Positions 1 through 6,370 of a stretch of 11,937 bases of DNA are shown in pieces. This stretch comes from Candidatus Rifleibacteriota bacterium (GTDB taxonomy: Bacteria; Riflebacteria; Ozemobacteria; Ozemobacterales; Ozemobacteraceae), in assembly GCA_029564115.1 (NCBI GenBank), contig JAKQQP010000608.1, positions 1-11,937 on the forward strand, given 5' to 3'. How positions within the stretch are numbered: the first letter of the stretch is position 1; every line of letters begins with the position of its first letter. The notes under the pieces were generated by a model. The model ran no database searches. It saw only the letters and a program-made list of their open reading frames with translations, and had not been told where the DNA came from. The position numbers and the translations under genes are program-made.

Positions 1-503
1 GCCTGCACCATATTACCGATACCAAATGAGGCGACAAAGGTAAAAATTGCAAATAGCAGGCCCAACCAGGGCTTTTTCATGCCGTCGCGCAGATAATACA
101 TCGGGCCGCCGGCAACTTCGCCGTCGGCATCGATAGTGCGAAAGTTCATCGCCAGAGTGCAGCAGGTAAATTTAGTGCACATGCCGATAAACGCGCTCAC
201 CCACATCCAGAACACTGCCCCGGGGCCACCGCTGGCAATTGCCGTGGCCACGCCGGCAATATTACCGGTGCCAACGGTTGCCGCCAGGGCCGTTGAAAGC
301 GCCTGAAAATGGGTTATTTCGCCTTTATCGTCGTGCTTGGCCCAACGACCCGAAATCAGTGACCAGGCATGCCCGAAAAAGCGAATCTGAACGAAACGCA
401 TGCGAATCGTCAGAAAAATGCCGGTTCCGACGATCAGAAACATCAGAAAGTAACCCCAGACAAAGCCATTAATCGTATCAACCAATCTGGCTAGTGCTTC
501 CAA
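1..503 (-). CDS. Sodium:alanine/glycine symporter (AGCS family), N-terminal part
   Basis: Inner-membrane carrier that imports alanine or glycine with Na+ (or H+). The visible 167 residues are the N-terminal third of a family usually 450-550 residues long; the rest lies off the left edge. Residues about 12-33 form the first membrane helix. It is followed by the conserved QALSTALAATVGTGNIAGVA stretch (67-86), whose GTGNIAG is part of the substrate/cation site. The family signature GGPGAVFWMWVSAFIG lies at 92-107, and GGPMYYL at 132-138 is also typical. The start is a TTG at 501-503, preceded by a GGAGG ribosome site at 510-514 with a 6-base spacer. A second in-frame TTG sits directly upstream at 504-506, too close to the ribosome site to be preferred. 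No convincing -35/-10 pair was found upstream. Family assignment is secure; the exact amino acid is inferred. Confidence 0.95.
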   Translation of the reverse strand, partial: MEALARLVDTINGFVWGYFLMFLIVGTGIFLTIRMRFVQIRFFGHAWSLISGRWAKHDDKGEITHFQALSTALAATVGTGNIAGVATAIASGGPGAVFWMWVSAFIGMCTKFTCCTLAMNFRTIDADGEVAGGPMYYLRDGMKKPWLGLLFAIFTFVASFGIGNMVQ

Positions 504-821
504 CAAATACCTCCATGGGCAAAACGAATTTTCTCAAATCTATTATCGGGAACAGTGCTTTTCTGCCGCAGCTTTTTTTCACAAATTTAAAGCTATTGCC
601 AAAGCATTCTCAGAACAACGTCGCCGCACCAAGGCTCCCTGCCTGATTGTGAAATTTTTCGCGACACCCTCGATCAACCTCAAAGTCGAATTGAGAATCA
701 GGCCAATTATGTTTTCAAGGCTTAATTTTGCATTTGCGCTGAGCTGTTCAGCCCCGCCATCACATCCTGCAGTTGAACCGGACAACTTTTGTTTATGCAC
801 TATTTAGTAATTGCCGGGGGG
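504..821. other. Long intergenic stretch with no supportable gene
   Basis: This stretch lies between the divergently transcribed symporter and the small TM2-like gene. It contains the symporter ribosome site at 510-514. A 73-codon minus-strand frame (579-800) and a plus-strand frame that stays open to a TAG at 805-807 are both present. Neither has a good ribosome site, and neither translation resembles anything I recognise. I see no tRNA-like fold, riboswitch core or array here. The symporter's promoter should lie in it but has no clear consensus match. Confidence 0.6.
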
Positions 822-850
822 TTGATTAAACGACGCGATTATCTTAGAAT
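822..850 (+). promoter_or_regulatory. Sigma-70-like promoter for the small membrane protein gene
   Basis: TTGATT at 822-827 and TAGAAT at 845-850 are separated by exactly 17 bases. Transcription would start near 857, about 24 bases before the ATG at 881, leaving room for the AGGAG ribosome site at 870-874. The same -35 hexamer and spacing recur upstream of rfbF. Confidence 0.65.
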
Positions 851-880
851 CGAGCATATATTCTTTACCAGGAGTAAACC

Positions 881-1078
881 ATGACCGGCCAGGGTTCATC
901 AGGCAATGTAATTGCAGCACTCGCCAGCTTTTTCATTCCCGGGCTTGGGCAGCTCATTCAGGGGCGCCCGTTTGCAGCCTTCTTTTACTTTGTTGGTCAC
1001 TTGCTGCTCTGGATCATCTTTCTCGGCTGGATAGTCAACCTGATTGCCGCTCTTGATGCCGCCTGGTACAGACCCTGA
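881..1078 (+). CDS. Small TM2-like membrane protein
   Basis: A 65-residue protein, mostly membrane-embedded. A short polar N-terminus is followed by a first hydrophobic segment with a FIPGLGQLIQGRP motif (residues about 18-30). That motif resembles the loop and helix start of TM2-domain and related small proteins (typically PGLGxxYxGR/K). A second long helix spans about 33-58, rich in F, L and I, and the tail ends in AWYRP. The ATG at 881 has an AGGAG site 6 bases upstream and a good promoter, so it is a real gene despite its size. Such proteins are widespread in bacteria and have no settled function. The cation diffusion facilitator gene follows after 84 bases, so the two may be co-transcribed. 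Confidence 0.8.
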   Translation: MTGQGSSGNVIAALASFFIPGLGQLIQGRPFAAFFYFVGHLLLWIIFLGWIVNLIAALDAAWYRP

Positions 1079-1102
1079 TTTTGTTTTGCCGCTAATCTTT
1101 CC

Positions 1103-1138
1103 GAAGATCAGTTCGCAAAGACCTCTGGTCAGATCTTC
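1103..1138 (+). repeat. Inverted repeat in the leader before the CDF gene
   Basis: GAAGATC at 1103-1109 is matched by GATCTTC at 1132-1138, with 22 bases between the arms. The spacer itself holds a short GACC-TCT-GGTC hairpin (1120-1130). There is no T-run after it, so it is not an intrinsic terminator. It could be an operator or an mRNA leader fold for the transporter gene beginning at 1163. A 7-base match in a 36-base stretch can also arise by chance. Confidence 0.35.
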
Positions 1139-1162
1139 ATAAAATCTTTCTGGAGGCTTTTT

Positions 1163-2077
1163 ATGAACGATTCTTCTGCTGCTCCTGCGAATGTATCTCA
1201 ACTTTCAACCGAAACCGAAATAAGGCGGATAACGATCATCGGTCTGGCCGTCAACCTCTTCCTGACTCTCGGCAAGATTGTCATCGGGTTTATTGGCAAC
1301 AGCAGCTCGGTAATTGCCGATGGCGTTCACAGCCTTTCTGACGCCTCGACCGACATCGCAGTCATCGTCGGCGTCAAATACTGGAACCAGCCACCGGATT
1401 CCTGCCATCCATACGGACATCGACGTATCGAGGCAATGATCTCAATTTTCATTGGCGCGGTTCTTGGCCTTGCTGGCCTCTTTCTTGGCTGGGGAGCAAT
1501 CGAAAAATTTCATCACGGGCTATACGTGGTTCCGGCAGGCATTACTCTCATCATTGCCATTATCTCGATTATTTCTAAAGAGTGGCTCTACCGCTGGACC
1601 GCGGAAGTCGGAAAAAGGGTTAAGTCTTCTGCAGTAATAGCCAATGCCTGGCATCATCGTAGCGACTGTCTGTCATCTATTCCGGTTGCGATCGCCATCA
1701 GCCTGGCAATGTATAACCCGAAATGGGCCTTCATGGACCCGGTGGCCACACTTGCTGTCTCGGCCTTCATCATTCAGGCCGCCTGGAAAATCTGCAGCCC
1801 GTCACTGGCTGAACTTACCGATGCCGGAGCCGATGCCGGGGTTCTGAAAACCATCGAAACCATAGTATTGAAGGTAGATGGTGTCGAATCCGTGCATGCA
1901 GTGCGCTCGCGTTTTCACGGTTCAGGACTGCATGTGGATCTGCACATTCAGGTTGACGAAAACCTTACGGTGCGCGAAGGGCACACAATATCAGGCATCT
2001 GCAAGCGTCGCCTGCTCGATGAAGGGCCAGACATCGTCGACGTTCTCGTTCACATCGAGCCCTACGAACAACATTGA
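1163..2077 (+). CDS. Cation diffusion facilitator (CDF) family metal efflux transporter
   Basis: Exports divalent metal ions (Zn2+, Fe2+ or Mn2+) from the cytoplasm in exchange for protons, acting as an inner-membrane dimer. At 304 residues it has normal length. About six hydrophobic segments occupy residues 23-210, and a cytosolic C-terminal ferredoxin-like metal-binding domain occupies about 211-300. The transport site is visible as HSLSD (H56, D60) in helix 2 and HHRSD (H164, D168) in helix 5. An HxxxD pair in both helices is the arrangement seen in zinc-type CDFs, in contrast to DxxxD in YiiP and manganese types. The HPYGHRRIE loop (82-90) is also a family hallmark. The C-terminal domain has several His residues (HAVRSRFHGSGLHVDLHI, about 240-257). 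The ATG has a strong GGAGG site at 1152-1156. Family is certain; zinc preference is inferred. Confidence 0.95.
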   Translation: MNDSSAAPANVSQLSTETEIRRITIIGLAVNLFLTLGKIVIGFIGNSSSVIADGVHSLSDASTDIAVIVGVKYWNQPPDSCHPYGHRRIEAMISIFIGAVLGLAGLFLGWGAIEKFHHGLYVVPAGITLIIAIISIISKEWLYRWTAEVGKRVKSSAVIANAWHHRSDCLSSIPVAIAISLAMYNPKWAFMDPVATLAVSAFIIQAAWKICSPSLAELTDAGADAGVLKTIETIVLKVDGVESVHAVRSRFHGSGLHVDLHIQVDENLTVREGHTISGICKRRLLDEGPDIVDVLVHIEPYEQH

Positions 2078-2150
2078 ATTGCCCGGCTGAAAAAAACGCG
2101 GCTTTATGTTATAAAACAAGTATACCCACTCCTCAAGGAGCCAACTTTTT

Positions 2151-3317
2151 ATGAAGGATGCCCAGACCGAAGCCCCGGTGAGCGTTGTTTCGACCATTCG
2201 CTTCGACGACAACACCCTGGGTCGGAAAAAGCGCGACGAGCTCAAAGCGCTTCTCGAAAGCTGCCGCGGCCAGAAGCATCTCGTCGTCATTCAGAATTAC
2301 CCTGATCCAGATGCGATTTCAACCGGTCTTGCGCACAGGGTTATCTCTGAAGCTCATGATATTCACGTCGACATCCTTTACGCCGGGCAGATCAGTCACC
2401 CCGAGAACATCGCTCTCGTAAAACTGCTGGGTATTGAGATGCGACGCTGGGAAAGCGGTCTTGACCTGTCGCAGTATCAGGGTGCTGTCTTCGTCGACAA
2501 CCAGGGCACCACCGCCGGGCCGATTGTCGATGCTCTGCAGGCTGCCAGAATTCCAGAACTGATCGTCGTTGATCATCATGAACTGCAAAACCGTCTCAAA
2601 CCAGGGTTTTCTGATATCCGCAAGGTCGGAGCTACAGCCACCATCTTCGCAGATTATTTTCGTGAAGAACTGGTCACACTCGAACGGTCGAAAAAAGAAC
2701 ATATCATGGTTGCAACTGCACTGATGCATGGGCTGAGAACCGACACCTGCGGATTTATCCGAGCCAATCCTGAAGATTTCCGAGCCGCTTCATTTCTCAG
2801 CAGATTTGTCGACAGCGATCTGCTGGCACAGATCACCAGCCAGGCCAGATCAAGACAGACAATGCAAATTATTCAGGAAGCCCTGGCCTCACGCACTATC
2901 AAAGAAAGTTTTTCTATCGCCGGAATAGGCTATGTGCGCTGTGAAGACCGAGATGCCATACCGCAGGCCGCAGATTTTCTGCTCACTGAAGAAAATATTC
3001 ACACCGCCATCGTATTCGGCGTAATTGCCCAGGGTGATCAGGAAGAAGCGATCATTGGCTCGATGCGCACCTCAAGAATCACCATCGACCCTGATGAATT
3101 TTTAAAGGAAGTCTTTGGCAAAGCCTCGAACGGCCGGTATTTCGGCGGCGGTAAAAAAACTGCCGGTGGGTTCGAAATTCCGCTCGGCTTTCTCTCTGGA
3201 GGCAACGACAAAGATTTTCGCGACATGAAATGGAAACTCTACAAGGCTCAGATCCTGCAGAAAATTCTCAACAAAATTGGCGCAAAGCCTGACGAAAAGA
3301 TAATCGAAGATGAATAA
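2151..3317 (+). CDS. DHH/DHHA1-family phosphoesterase (NrnA-like)
   Basis: Predicted cytosolic metal-dependent phosphoesterase of the group containing oligoribonuclease/pAp phosphatase NrnA, which degrades short RNAs and 3'-phosphoadenosine phosphate. The 388 residues hold an N-terminal DHH domain and a C-terminal DHHA1 domain. Motifs seen are PDPDAI (51-56), VDNQG (115-119), the signature VVDHHE (139-144), HGLRTDTCGF (193-202) and a glycine-rich GRYFGGGKKTAGGF near residue 328-341. Two positions differ from the canonical enzyme. The His three residues before PDxD is Gln48, and the His of the DHHA1 GGGH motif is Lys. This suggests a subfamily with altered metal or substrate handling. It is longer than B. 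subtilis NrnA (about 313), with an extended N-terminus and C-terminal tail. An AAGGAG ribosome site precedes the ATG. Its last 8 bases overlap the S4 gene. Confidence 0.85.
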   Translation: MKDAQTEAPVSVVSTIRFDDNTLGRKKRDELKALLESCRGQKHLVVIQNYPDPDAISTGLAHRVISEAHDIHVDILYAGQISHPENIALVKLLGIEMRRWESGLDLSQYQGAVFVDNQGTTAGPIVDALQAARIPELIVVDHHELQNRLKPGFSDIRKVGATATIFADYFREELVTLERSKKEHIMVATALMHGLRTDTCGFIRANPEDFRAASFLSRFVDSDLLAQITSQARSRQTMQIIQEALASRTIKESFSIAGIGYVRCEDRDAIPQAADFLLTEENIHTAIVFGVIAQGDQEEAIIGSMRTSRITIDPDEFLKEVFGKASNGRYFGGGKKTAGGFEIPLGFLSGGNDKDFRDMKWKLYKAQILQKILNKIGAKPDEKIIEDE

Positions 3318-3534
3318 CAACAAATCTGTTCTGACTTTTGAATTAACCGAAGATTTTATCGAGCTGATCAAGCTTATCAAGTTCATGGGCCTCAGTGAAA
3401 CCGGCGGACAGGCAAAACTGCTGGTCGAAAACGGCATGGTTAAAGTCGATGGCGAGGTTGAATCGCGTAAGCGCCGCAAGGTCCGCAAGGGTATGATCGT
3501 TACAGTCGGCGACGAAACCATAAAAGTTGTCTGA
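3310..3534 (+). CDS. YbcJ-like S4-domain RNA-binding protein
   Basis: A 74-residue protein made almost wholly of an S4 RNA-binding fold. The body of the match is IELIKLIKFMGLSETGGQAK (17-36) followed by a segment with GMVKVDGEVESRKRRKVRKG (42-61). This follows E. coli YbcJ residue for residue in character (LLKLEGWSESGAQAK, then GQVKVDGAVETRKRCKI). YbcJ-type proteins are small, basic and thought to associate with ribosomal or other structured RNA; the exact partner is unsettled. The ATG at 3310 lies inside the end of the DHH gene (8-base overlap) and has no strong ribosome site, so translation is probably coupled. Its TGA shares one base with the next ATG (TGATG at 3532-3536). Confidence 0.85.
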   Translation: MNNNKSVLTFELTEDFIELIKLIKFMGLSETGGQAKLLVENGMVKVDGEVESRKRRKVRKGMIVTVGDETIKVV

Positions 3535-4265
3535 TGCAGCCTTTCGCACGCTACGAAAAGCAGATGCTTTTTAAACCGCTCGGCCTGAGTGGTCAGAAAA
3601 AGCTTCAGAAAGCTCAGGTTGGCATTGTCGGCGTCGGCGCCCTTGGCACAGGCATGGCGAATCTCTGCGCCCGTGCCGGCATTGGCTCACTGGTTCTTAT
3701 CGATGACGACCGAGTCGAGCTCACAAATCTGCAGCGGCAGACTTTGTTCGACGAATCTGACATCGGAGCTCTCAAGGCCCAGCGCGCCGCCGAGAAGCTG
3801 GCCGTCATCAATTCCGAAATAAAAATCGAGGCGTTTACCGAGCGCCTGACCGAAGCGAACTTTTCTGCTATTTTTTCTGCATGCGATCTGCTTCTCGATG
3901 CCACCGATAATTTCGCAACCAGGTTTCTTTTAAATAGCCAGACGCTGAGTGCGGGCCAGCCATGGATCTATTCAGGCGTCACCGCCTCTTCTGGTCAGTG
4001 CATGCTGATCAACCCCTTTGATACGGCCTGTCTGCGCTGTCTTATTTCTGAAGATACAATGGTCGACGATTTTCCTTCGGTTCATAATTCAGGCATCATC
4101 GGCCCGATTGTGACGATTATCGCGTCGGTTGCTGTATCGATGACCCTGAGATACCTGATAGAAAATCATATAGAACGTGACGTGATCTGTTTTGACGCCT
4201 GGGATCTCAGATGCCACCGCATTCCGATGGAAAGAACGCCGGGCTGCCCGGGCTGTCGGGCCTGA
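3534..4265 (+). CDS. ThiF/MoeB/HesA-family E1-like adenylyltransferase
   Basis: Predicted cytosolic enzyme that adenylates the C-terminal glycine of a ubiquitin-like sulfur carrier with ATP. Its 243 residues match the family length (about 250). Visible features are an N-terminal RYxxQ arginine (R6), the nucleotide loop GVGALG (33-38), DDDRVELTNLQRQ (57-69, with R68), K81, and the ATDNFATRFLLN segment (123-134). Two zinc-binding pairs are present, CLRC (166-169) and CPGC (238-241). The cysteine that in ThiF (Cys184) forms the acyl-disulfide with ThiS, just before the AGVxGP motif, is absent. The aligned stretch reads SVHNSGIIGP (182-191), with Val183 there. It may therefore only adenylate, as MoeB can. 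It follows the S4 gene by a one-base stop/start overlap, and a ThiS/MoaD-like carrier gene follows after 21 bases, the likely partner. Confidence 0.9.
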   Translation: MQPFARYEKQMLFKPLGLSGQKKLQKAQVGIVGVGALGTGMANLCARAGIGSLVLIDDDRVELTNLQRQTLFDESDIGALKAQRAAEKLAVINSEIKIEAFTERLTEANFSAIFSACDLLLDATDNFATRFLLNSQTLSAGQPWIYSGVTASSGQCMLINPFDTACLRCLISEDTMVDDFPSVHNSGIIGPIVTIIASVAVSMTLRYLIENHIERDVICFDAWDLRCHRIPMERTPGCPGCRA

Positions 4266-4286
4266 CCACCCCGCAAAGGAGCCATT

Positions 4287-4520
4287 ATGAAAATCAGAGT
4301 TGAATTTGTTGGTGCGATTAACAGCGGCCCCTACAATAAAGAACATGAATTCAATCTGAAGGAAATGCTCACCGTCAAGGGGTTTCTCGAAACCCTGCAT
4401 TTCGACAAGGGTCACATCAGCTACATTCAGGTGCTGCGCAACGGCAAACGTTGCCCGCACAGCGAACAACTCAGTAACGGCGACCGGCTCGAACTGATGC
4501 TGATGGTCGGTGGCGGCTGA
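4287..4520 (+). CDS. ThiS/MoaD-like ubiquitin-fold sulfur carrier
   Basis: A 77-residue beta-grasp protein expected to be adenylated and then thiocarboxylated at its C-terminal glycine, carrying sulfur for a biosynthetic step. The beta-strand start MKIRVEFVG, the central helix (about 27-38), the strand YIQVLRNGKR (46-55), the LSNGDRLELMLMV segment (62-74) and a glycine tail fit ThiS/MoaD. The tail is three glycines (VGGG) instead of the usual two. The ATG has an AAAGGAG site just upstream. The E1-like gene directly before it is the expected activating enzyme. No thiazole synthase, molybdopterin synthase large subunit or tungsten oxidoreductase gene is nearby, so the pathway served is unknown. 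The gene converges on the lipoprotein gene 27 bases further on, with no evident terminator between. Confidence 0.85.
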   Translation: MKIRVEFVGAINSGPYNKEHEFNLKEMLTVKGFLETLHFDKGHISYIQVLRNGKRCPHSEQLSNGDRLELMLMVGGG

Positions 4521-4547
4521 ACAGCCTGGGAACTAGCGTTTAATAGC

Positions 4548-5147
4548 TCAATACGGAAATTTCGGGTCGAAGGTGTTGATCAGAAACCCGGTCATGGTCA
4601 CCCGCCCCGATTCGAGAATCATCGAAACCGTTGCCACAGTATTTTTCTGTGTGGCAATCTGGTAATTGAGAAATTTAAGCCCGTCAGGGCCCGGCCGGGC
4701 AAGATCGTAAGTTCCCAGAGGTTTTCCGTCGATCTGGAATGAGACTTTTCCGGGGTTTTCATAAAATTCGTAGTCCCAGAAATCGAACACAACGCGGGTC
4801 ATGGTCGCCACCACATCGATTCTTGCGCCTTTTTCGGCGGTGGTTGCCATATACCACTGACTCCTCTCCATGTGTTTCATGCTCCACTTGCCGGTAAAAT
4901 TGATCGGGTGCATGTATGGCCGGGTAACCTCGTTGCCGCCTGGAAAAAATGAGCCGTTGAGAATACCGCTGCAATCGAGCTGAATCGAGTAGCTTTCCTG
5001 CTTTGGCGGCGCACCATTCAATCTCTCTACCGCCAGCGGGTTAGGCGACTCAGCGGCGCAACCGCCAAGAACCACGGCCGCCACGAAATAGAAAAGAACC
5101 GCACGCAACCAGTGCCAAACAAGATCTGTCTGCCTTCTGATAGTCAT
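4548..5147 (-). CDS. Predicted lipoprotein of unknown function
   Basis: I do not recognise a named family. The 199 residues start with an Arg-containing n-region and a hydrophobic stretch (16-28) ending in the lipobox LGGC, with the acylated cysteine at 30. A Pro/Ser-rich linker follows (33-50). The remainder (about 52-199) is rich in alternating hydrophobic residues and aromatics, for example VVFDFWDYEFYE and KVSFQIDGKPLGTYDL. It ends with a TVSMILESGRVTMTGFLIN strand pair, suggesting a beta-sandwich that could bind carbohydrate or another ligand; that fold is inferred. It has one Cys besides the lipid anchor (C59). The ribosome site is weak (AGAGAT). A possible promoter on the same strand, TTGTCT at 5194-5199 and TATAGT at 5173-5178, has only a 15-base spacer. 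Expected location is the outer-membrane inner leaflet facing the periplasm. Confidence 0.8.
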   Translation of the reverse strand: MTIRRQTDLVWHWLRAVLFYFVAAVVLGGCAAESPNPLAVERLNGAPPKQESYSIQLDCSGILNGSFFPGGNEVTRPYMHPINFTGKWSMKHMERSQWYMATTAEKGARIDVVATMTRVVFDFWDYEFYENPGKVSFQIDGKPLGTYDLARPGPDGLKFLNYQIATQKNTVATVSMILESGRVTMTGFLINTFDPKFPY

Positions 5148-5355
5148 AGGTATCTCTTTTCTGCTGAACCTTACTATAATTATCGGCAGAAACAGACAAA
5201 CAGCTTAATCGCCCACTGCTCTCATGCCAGGCAAGCAGGCGAAATACAGCAGGGAAACAGGTTCAAATGGCGGCACAACTATCGATTGATGCGATTATCG
5301 ACAATTGCCACAAATAGCGCTTGTGAATATTTTCTCGACTAAGAATCCGGGTATA

Positions 5356-5374
5356 GAAAACAACCAGCTGGTTG
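5356..5374 (-). terminator. Possible weak terminator after the DUF2156 gene
   Basis: A perfect 14-base palindrome, CAACCAGCTGGTTG (5361-5374), starts 5 bases past the stop codon of the minus-strand gene. In that orientation it is followed by TTTTC. The implied hairpin has only a 5-bp stem with an AGCT loop, so it is a weak terminator at best. It could equally be a palindromic protein site. Confidence 0.3.
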
Positions 5375-5378
5375 CAAG

Positions 5379-6281
5379 TCAGAACCAGAAAGTAATTTTC
5401 TTTTCGAAGCCCATCGGATTGTAGCGCTCTTTGGCAGTACGCAAACCCTCGATGCCCAGGTCTGCCTCCCGGTTGAGAATCTTTACATGAGACGGCAGGC
5501 TGTTGGCAAGAGCCCAGTTTACATACTGGTACATGCCCTTCACTTCGCGGGGGGCTTTTTCGACAGGCACCAGCCAGGTTTCGTCAGTGATCGGCACTGC
5601 CCAGCTGATTCCGCACATGTGTTCCTGAACCTGCACTCTGATGCCCATGCCGCCAAGTTTCCAGAGGTTGGGCAGCATGCGCCGAACCGATTCTCTTTCC
5701 ATTTCGAGGAAAGGATCTTCGTCGCCATAGTTTTCATACCAGCGGTCGAGACATTTGAGAATCTGGGCGTTATCTTCTTCTTTTAAAATTATTACTTCGG
5801 CATTGTTTTCGCGCTGAAACTTGTTGAGCTGGTTGCGGCGTTTGGCGAACTTGCCACCAGTGAGGTCGGCCAGTTCTTCTCGAAGATAAAGATAGTCAAA
5901 ATAATCACGATGCTCTTCTGAGCGGATTGGAGTAATTTCGGCGCTGATCGCTTCGGCAAGACGATGCGGTAAAAAGCGCAAAACCCGCTCTTCACCGAAG
6001 TCTTTTTCGGCATGATGAAGCAGTTTTTCGACCGCAGGTTTGATCGGGCCTGTTCCTAACGGGCCAAGAAAGATATGCCCACCCTGTTTGCCTTCGACAT
6101 CGAGGACCAGGCGCTCGCCGATTCTGCTGATGCGCGCCGGACGATGATAAAACCAGCCGGTAAGATAATAAACCGAGTAATCTGCCGACCTGATATCCTG
6201 GTCAACCAGAGCCTTTTTTATGATTTCAACGTGTTCTGAGGTAATTTCTGTCTGATTTGGAAATTCTGGAATATTGTTCAT
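5379..6281 (-). CDS. DUF2156 protein (MprF C-terminal-like GNAT domain)
   Basis: A 300-residue soluble protein with the fold of the C-terminal catalytic domain of phosphatidylglycerol lysyltransferase (MprF). That domain moves an aminoacyl group from aminoacyl-tRNA to a lipid; many stand-alone members have no known substrate. Seen are the DYLYLREELADLTGGKFAKR segment (129-148), typically a substrate-contacting helix, the acceptor-side core GGMGIRVQVQEHMCGISWAV (210-229), and the closing motif ILNREADLGIEGLRTAKERY (268-287), the most conserved part of the family. The last reads in relatives as N.E.DLG..GLR..K..Y.P. There are no membrane helices, unlike full MprF. The start at 6279-6281 has no obvious ribosome site. 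It is divergent from the flavoprotein gene, whose ATG is 89 bases away. Family assignment is strong; activity is not known. Confidence 0.85.
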   Translation of the reverse strand: MNNIPEFPNQTEITSEHVEIIKKALVDQDIRSADYSVYYLTGWFYHRPARISRIGERLVLDVEGKQGGHIFLGPLGTGPIKPAVEKLLHHAEKDFGEERVLRFLPHRLAEAISAEITPIRSEEHRDYFDYLYLREELADLTGGKFAKRRNQLNKFQRENNAEVIILKEEDNAQILKCLDRWYENYGDEDPFLEMERESVRRMLPNLWKLGGMGIRVQVQEHMCGISWAVPITDETWLVPVEKAPREVKGMYQYVNWALANSLPSHVKILNREADLGIEGLRTAKERYNPMGFEKKITFWF

Positions 6282-6333
6282 AATGTCACAAATCTATCAC
6301 ATGAGGCCGTTTTTATCACTTTTTTTTCCTGCC

Positions 6334-6363
6334 TTGACCGCAGAGGGTAAGAGGCAGTATTAT
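6334..6363 (+). promoter_or_regulatory. Sigma-70-like promoter placing the transcript start at the ATG
   Basis: TTGACC at 6334-6339 and TATTAT at 6358-6363 are 18 bases apart. With the usual 6-8 bases from the -10 element to the first transcribed base, the transcript would begin at about 6370-6371, exactly at the ATG of the flavoprotein gene. No ribosome site lies at proper distance before that ATG, which fits a leaderless mRNA. An upstream promoter giving a normal leader is not excluded. Confidence 0.55.
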
Positions 6364-6370
6364 CAGACCT

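Noticed and set aside
239..472. Plus-strand 77-residue frame opposite the symporter
   Set aside because: It lies antisense to the clearly coding AGCS gene and has an Arg/Pro/Ser-rich composition typical of a shadow frame.
579..800. Minus-strand 73-residue open frame in the intergenic region
   Set aside because: No ribosome site, no recognisable motif, Lys/Arg scattered without domain pattern, and a plus-strand promoter and long open frame overlap the same region.
504..807. Plus-strand frame open through most of the intergenic region, ending with a short lipoprotein-like peptide
   Set aside because: No start codon with a ribosome site. The ATG at about 709 gives only about 32 residues with a weak hydrophobic part before a Cys. 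No relative is recognised, so chance is the better explanation.
4520..4548. Possible terminator between the convergent carrier and lipoprotein genes
   Set aside because: Only a short imperfect AGC/GCT pairing, no stable stem and no T-run on either strand.
5279..5304. AT-rich GATTGATGCGATTATC-like sequence also partly seen near 835
   Set aside because: Only about nine bases (GCGATTATC) are shared with the region at 835-843; too short to call a repeat family.
5112..5342. Plus-strand 76-residue frame before the DUF2156 gene
   Set aside because: It overlaps the lipoprotein start region on the other strand, has no ribosome site and no recognisable domain.
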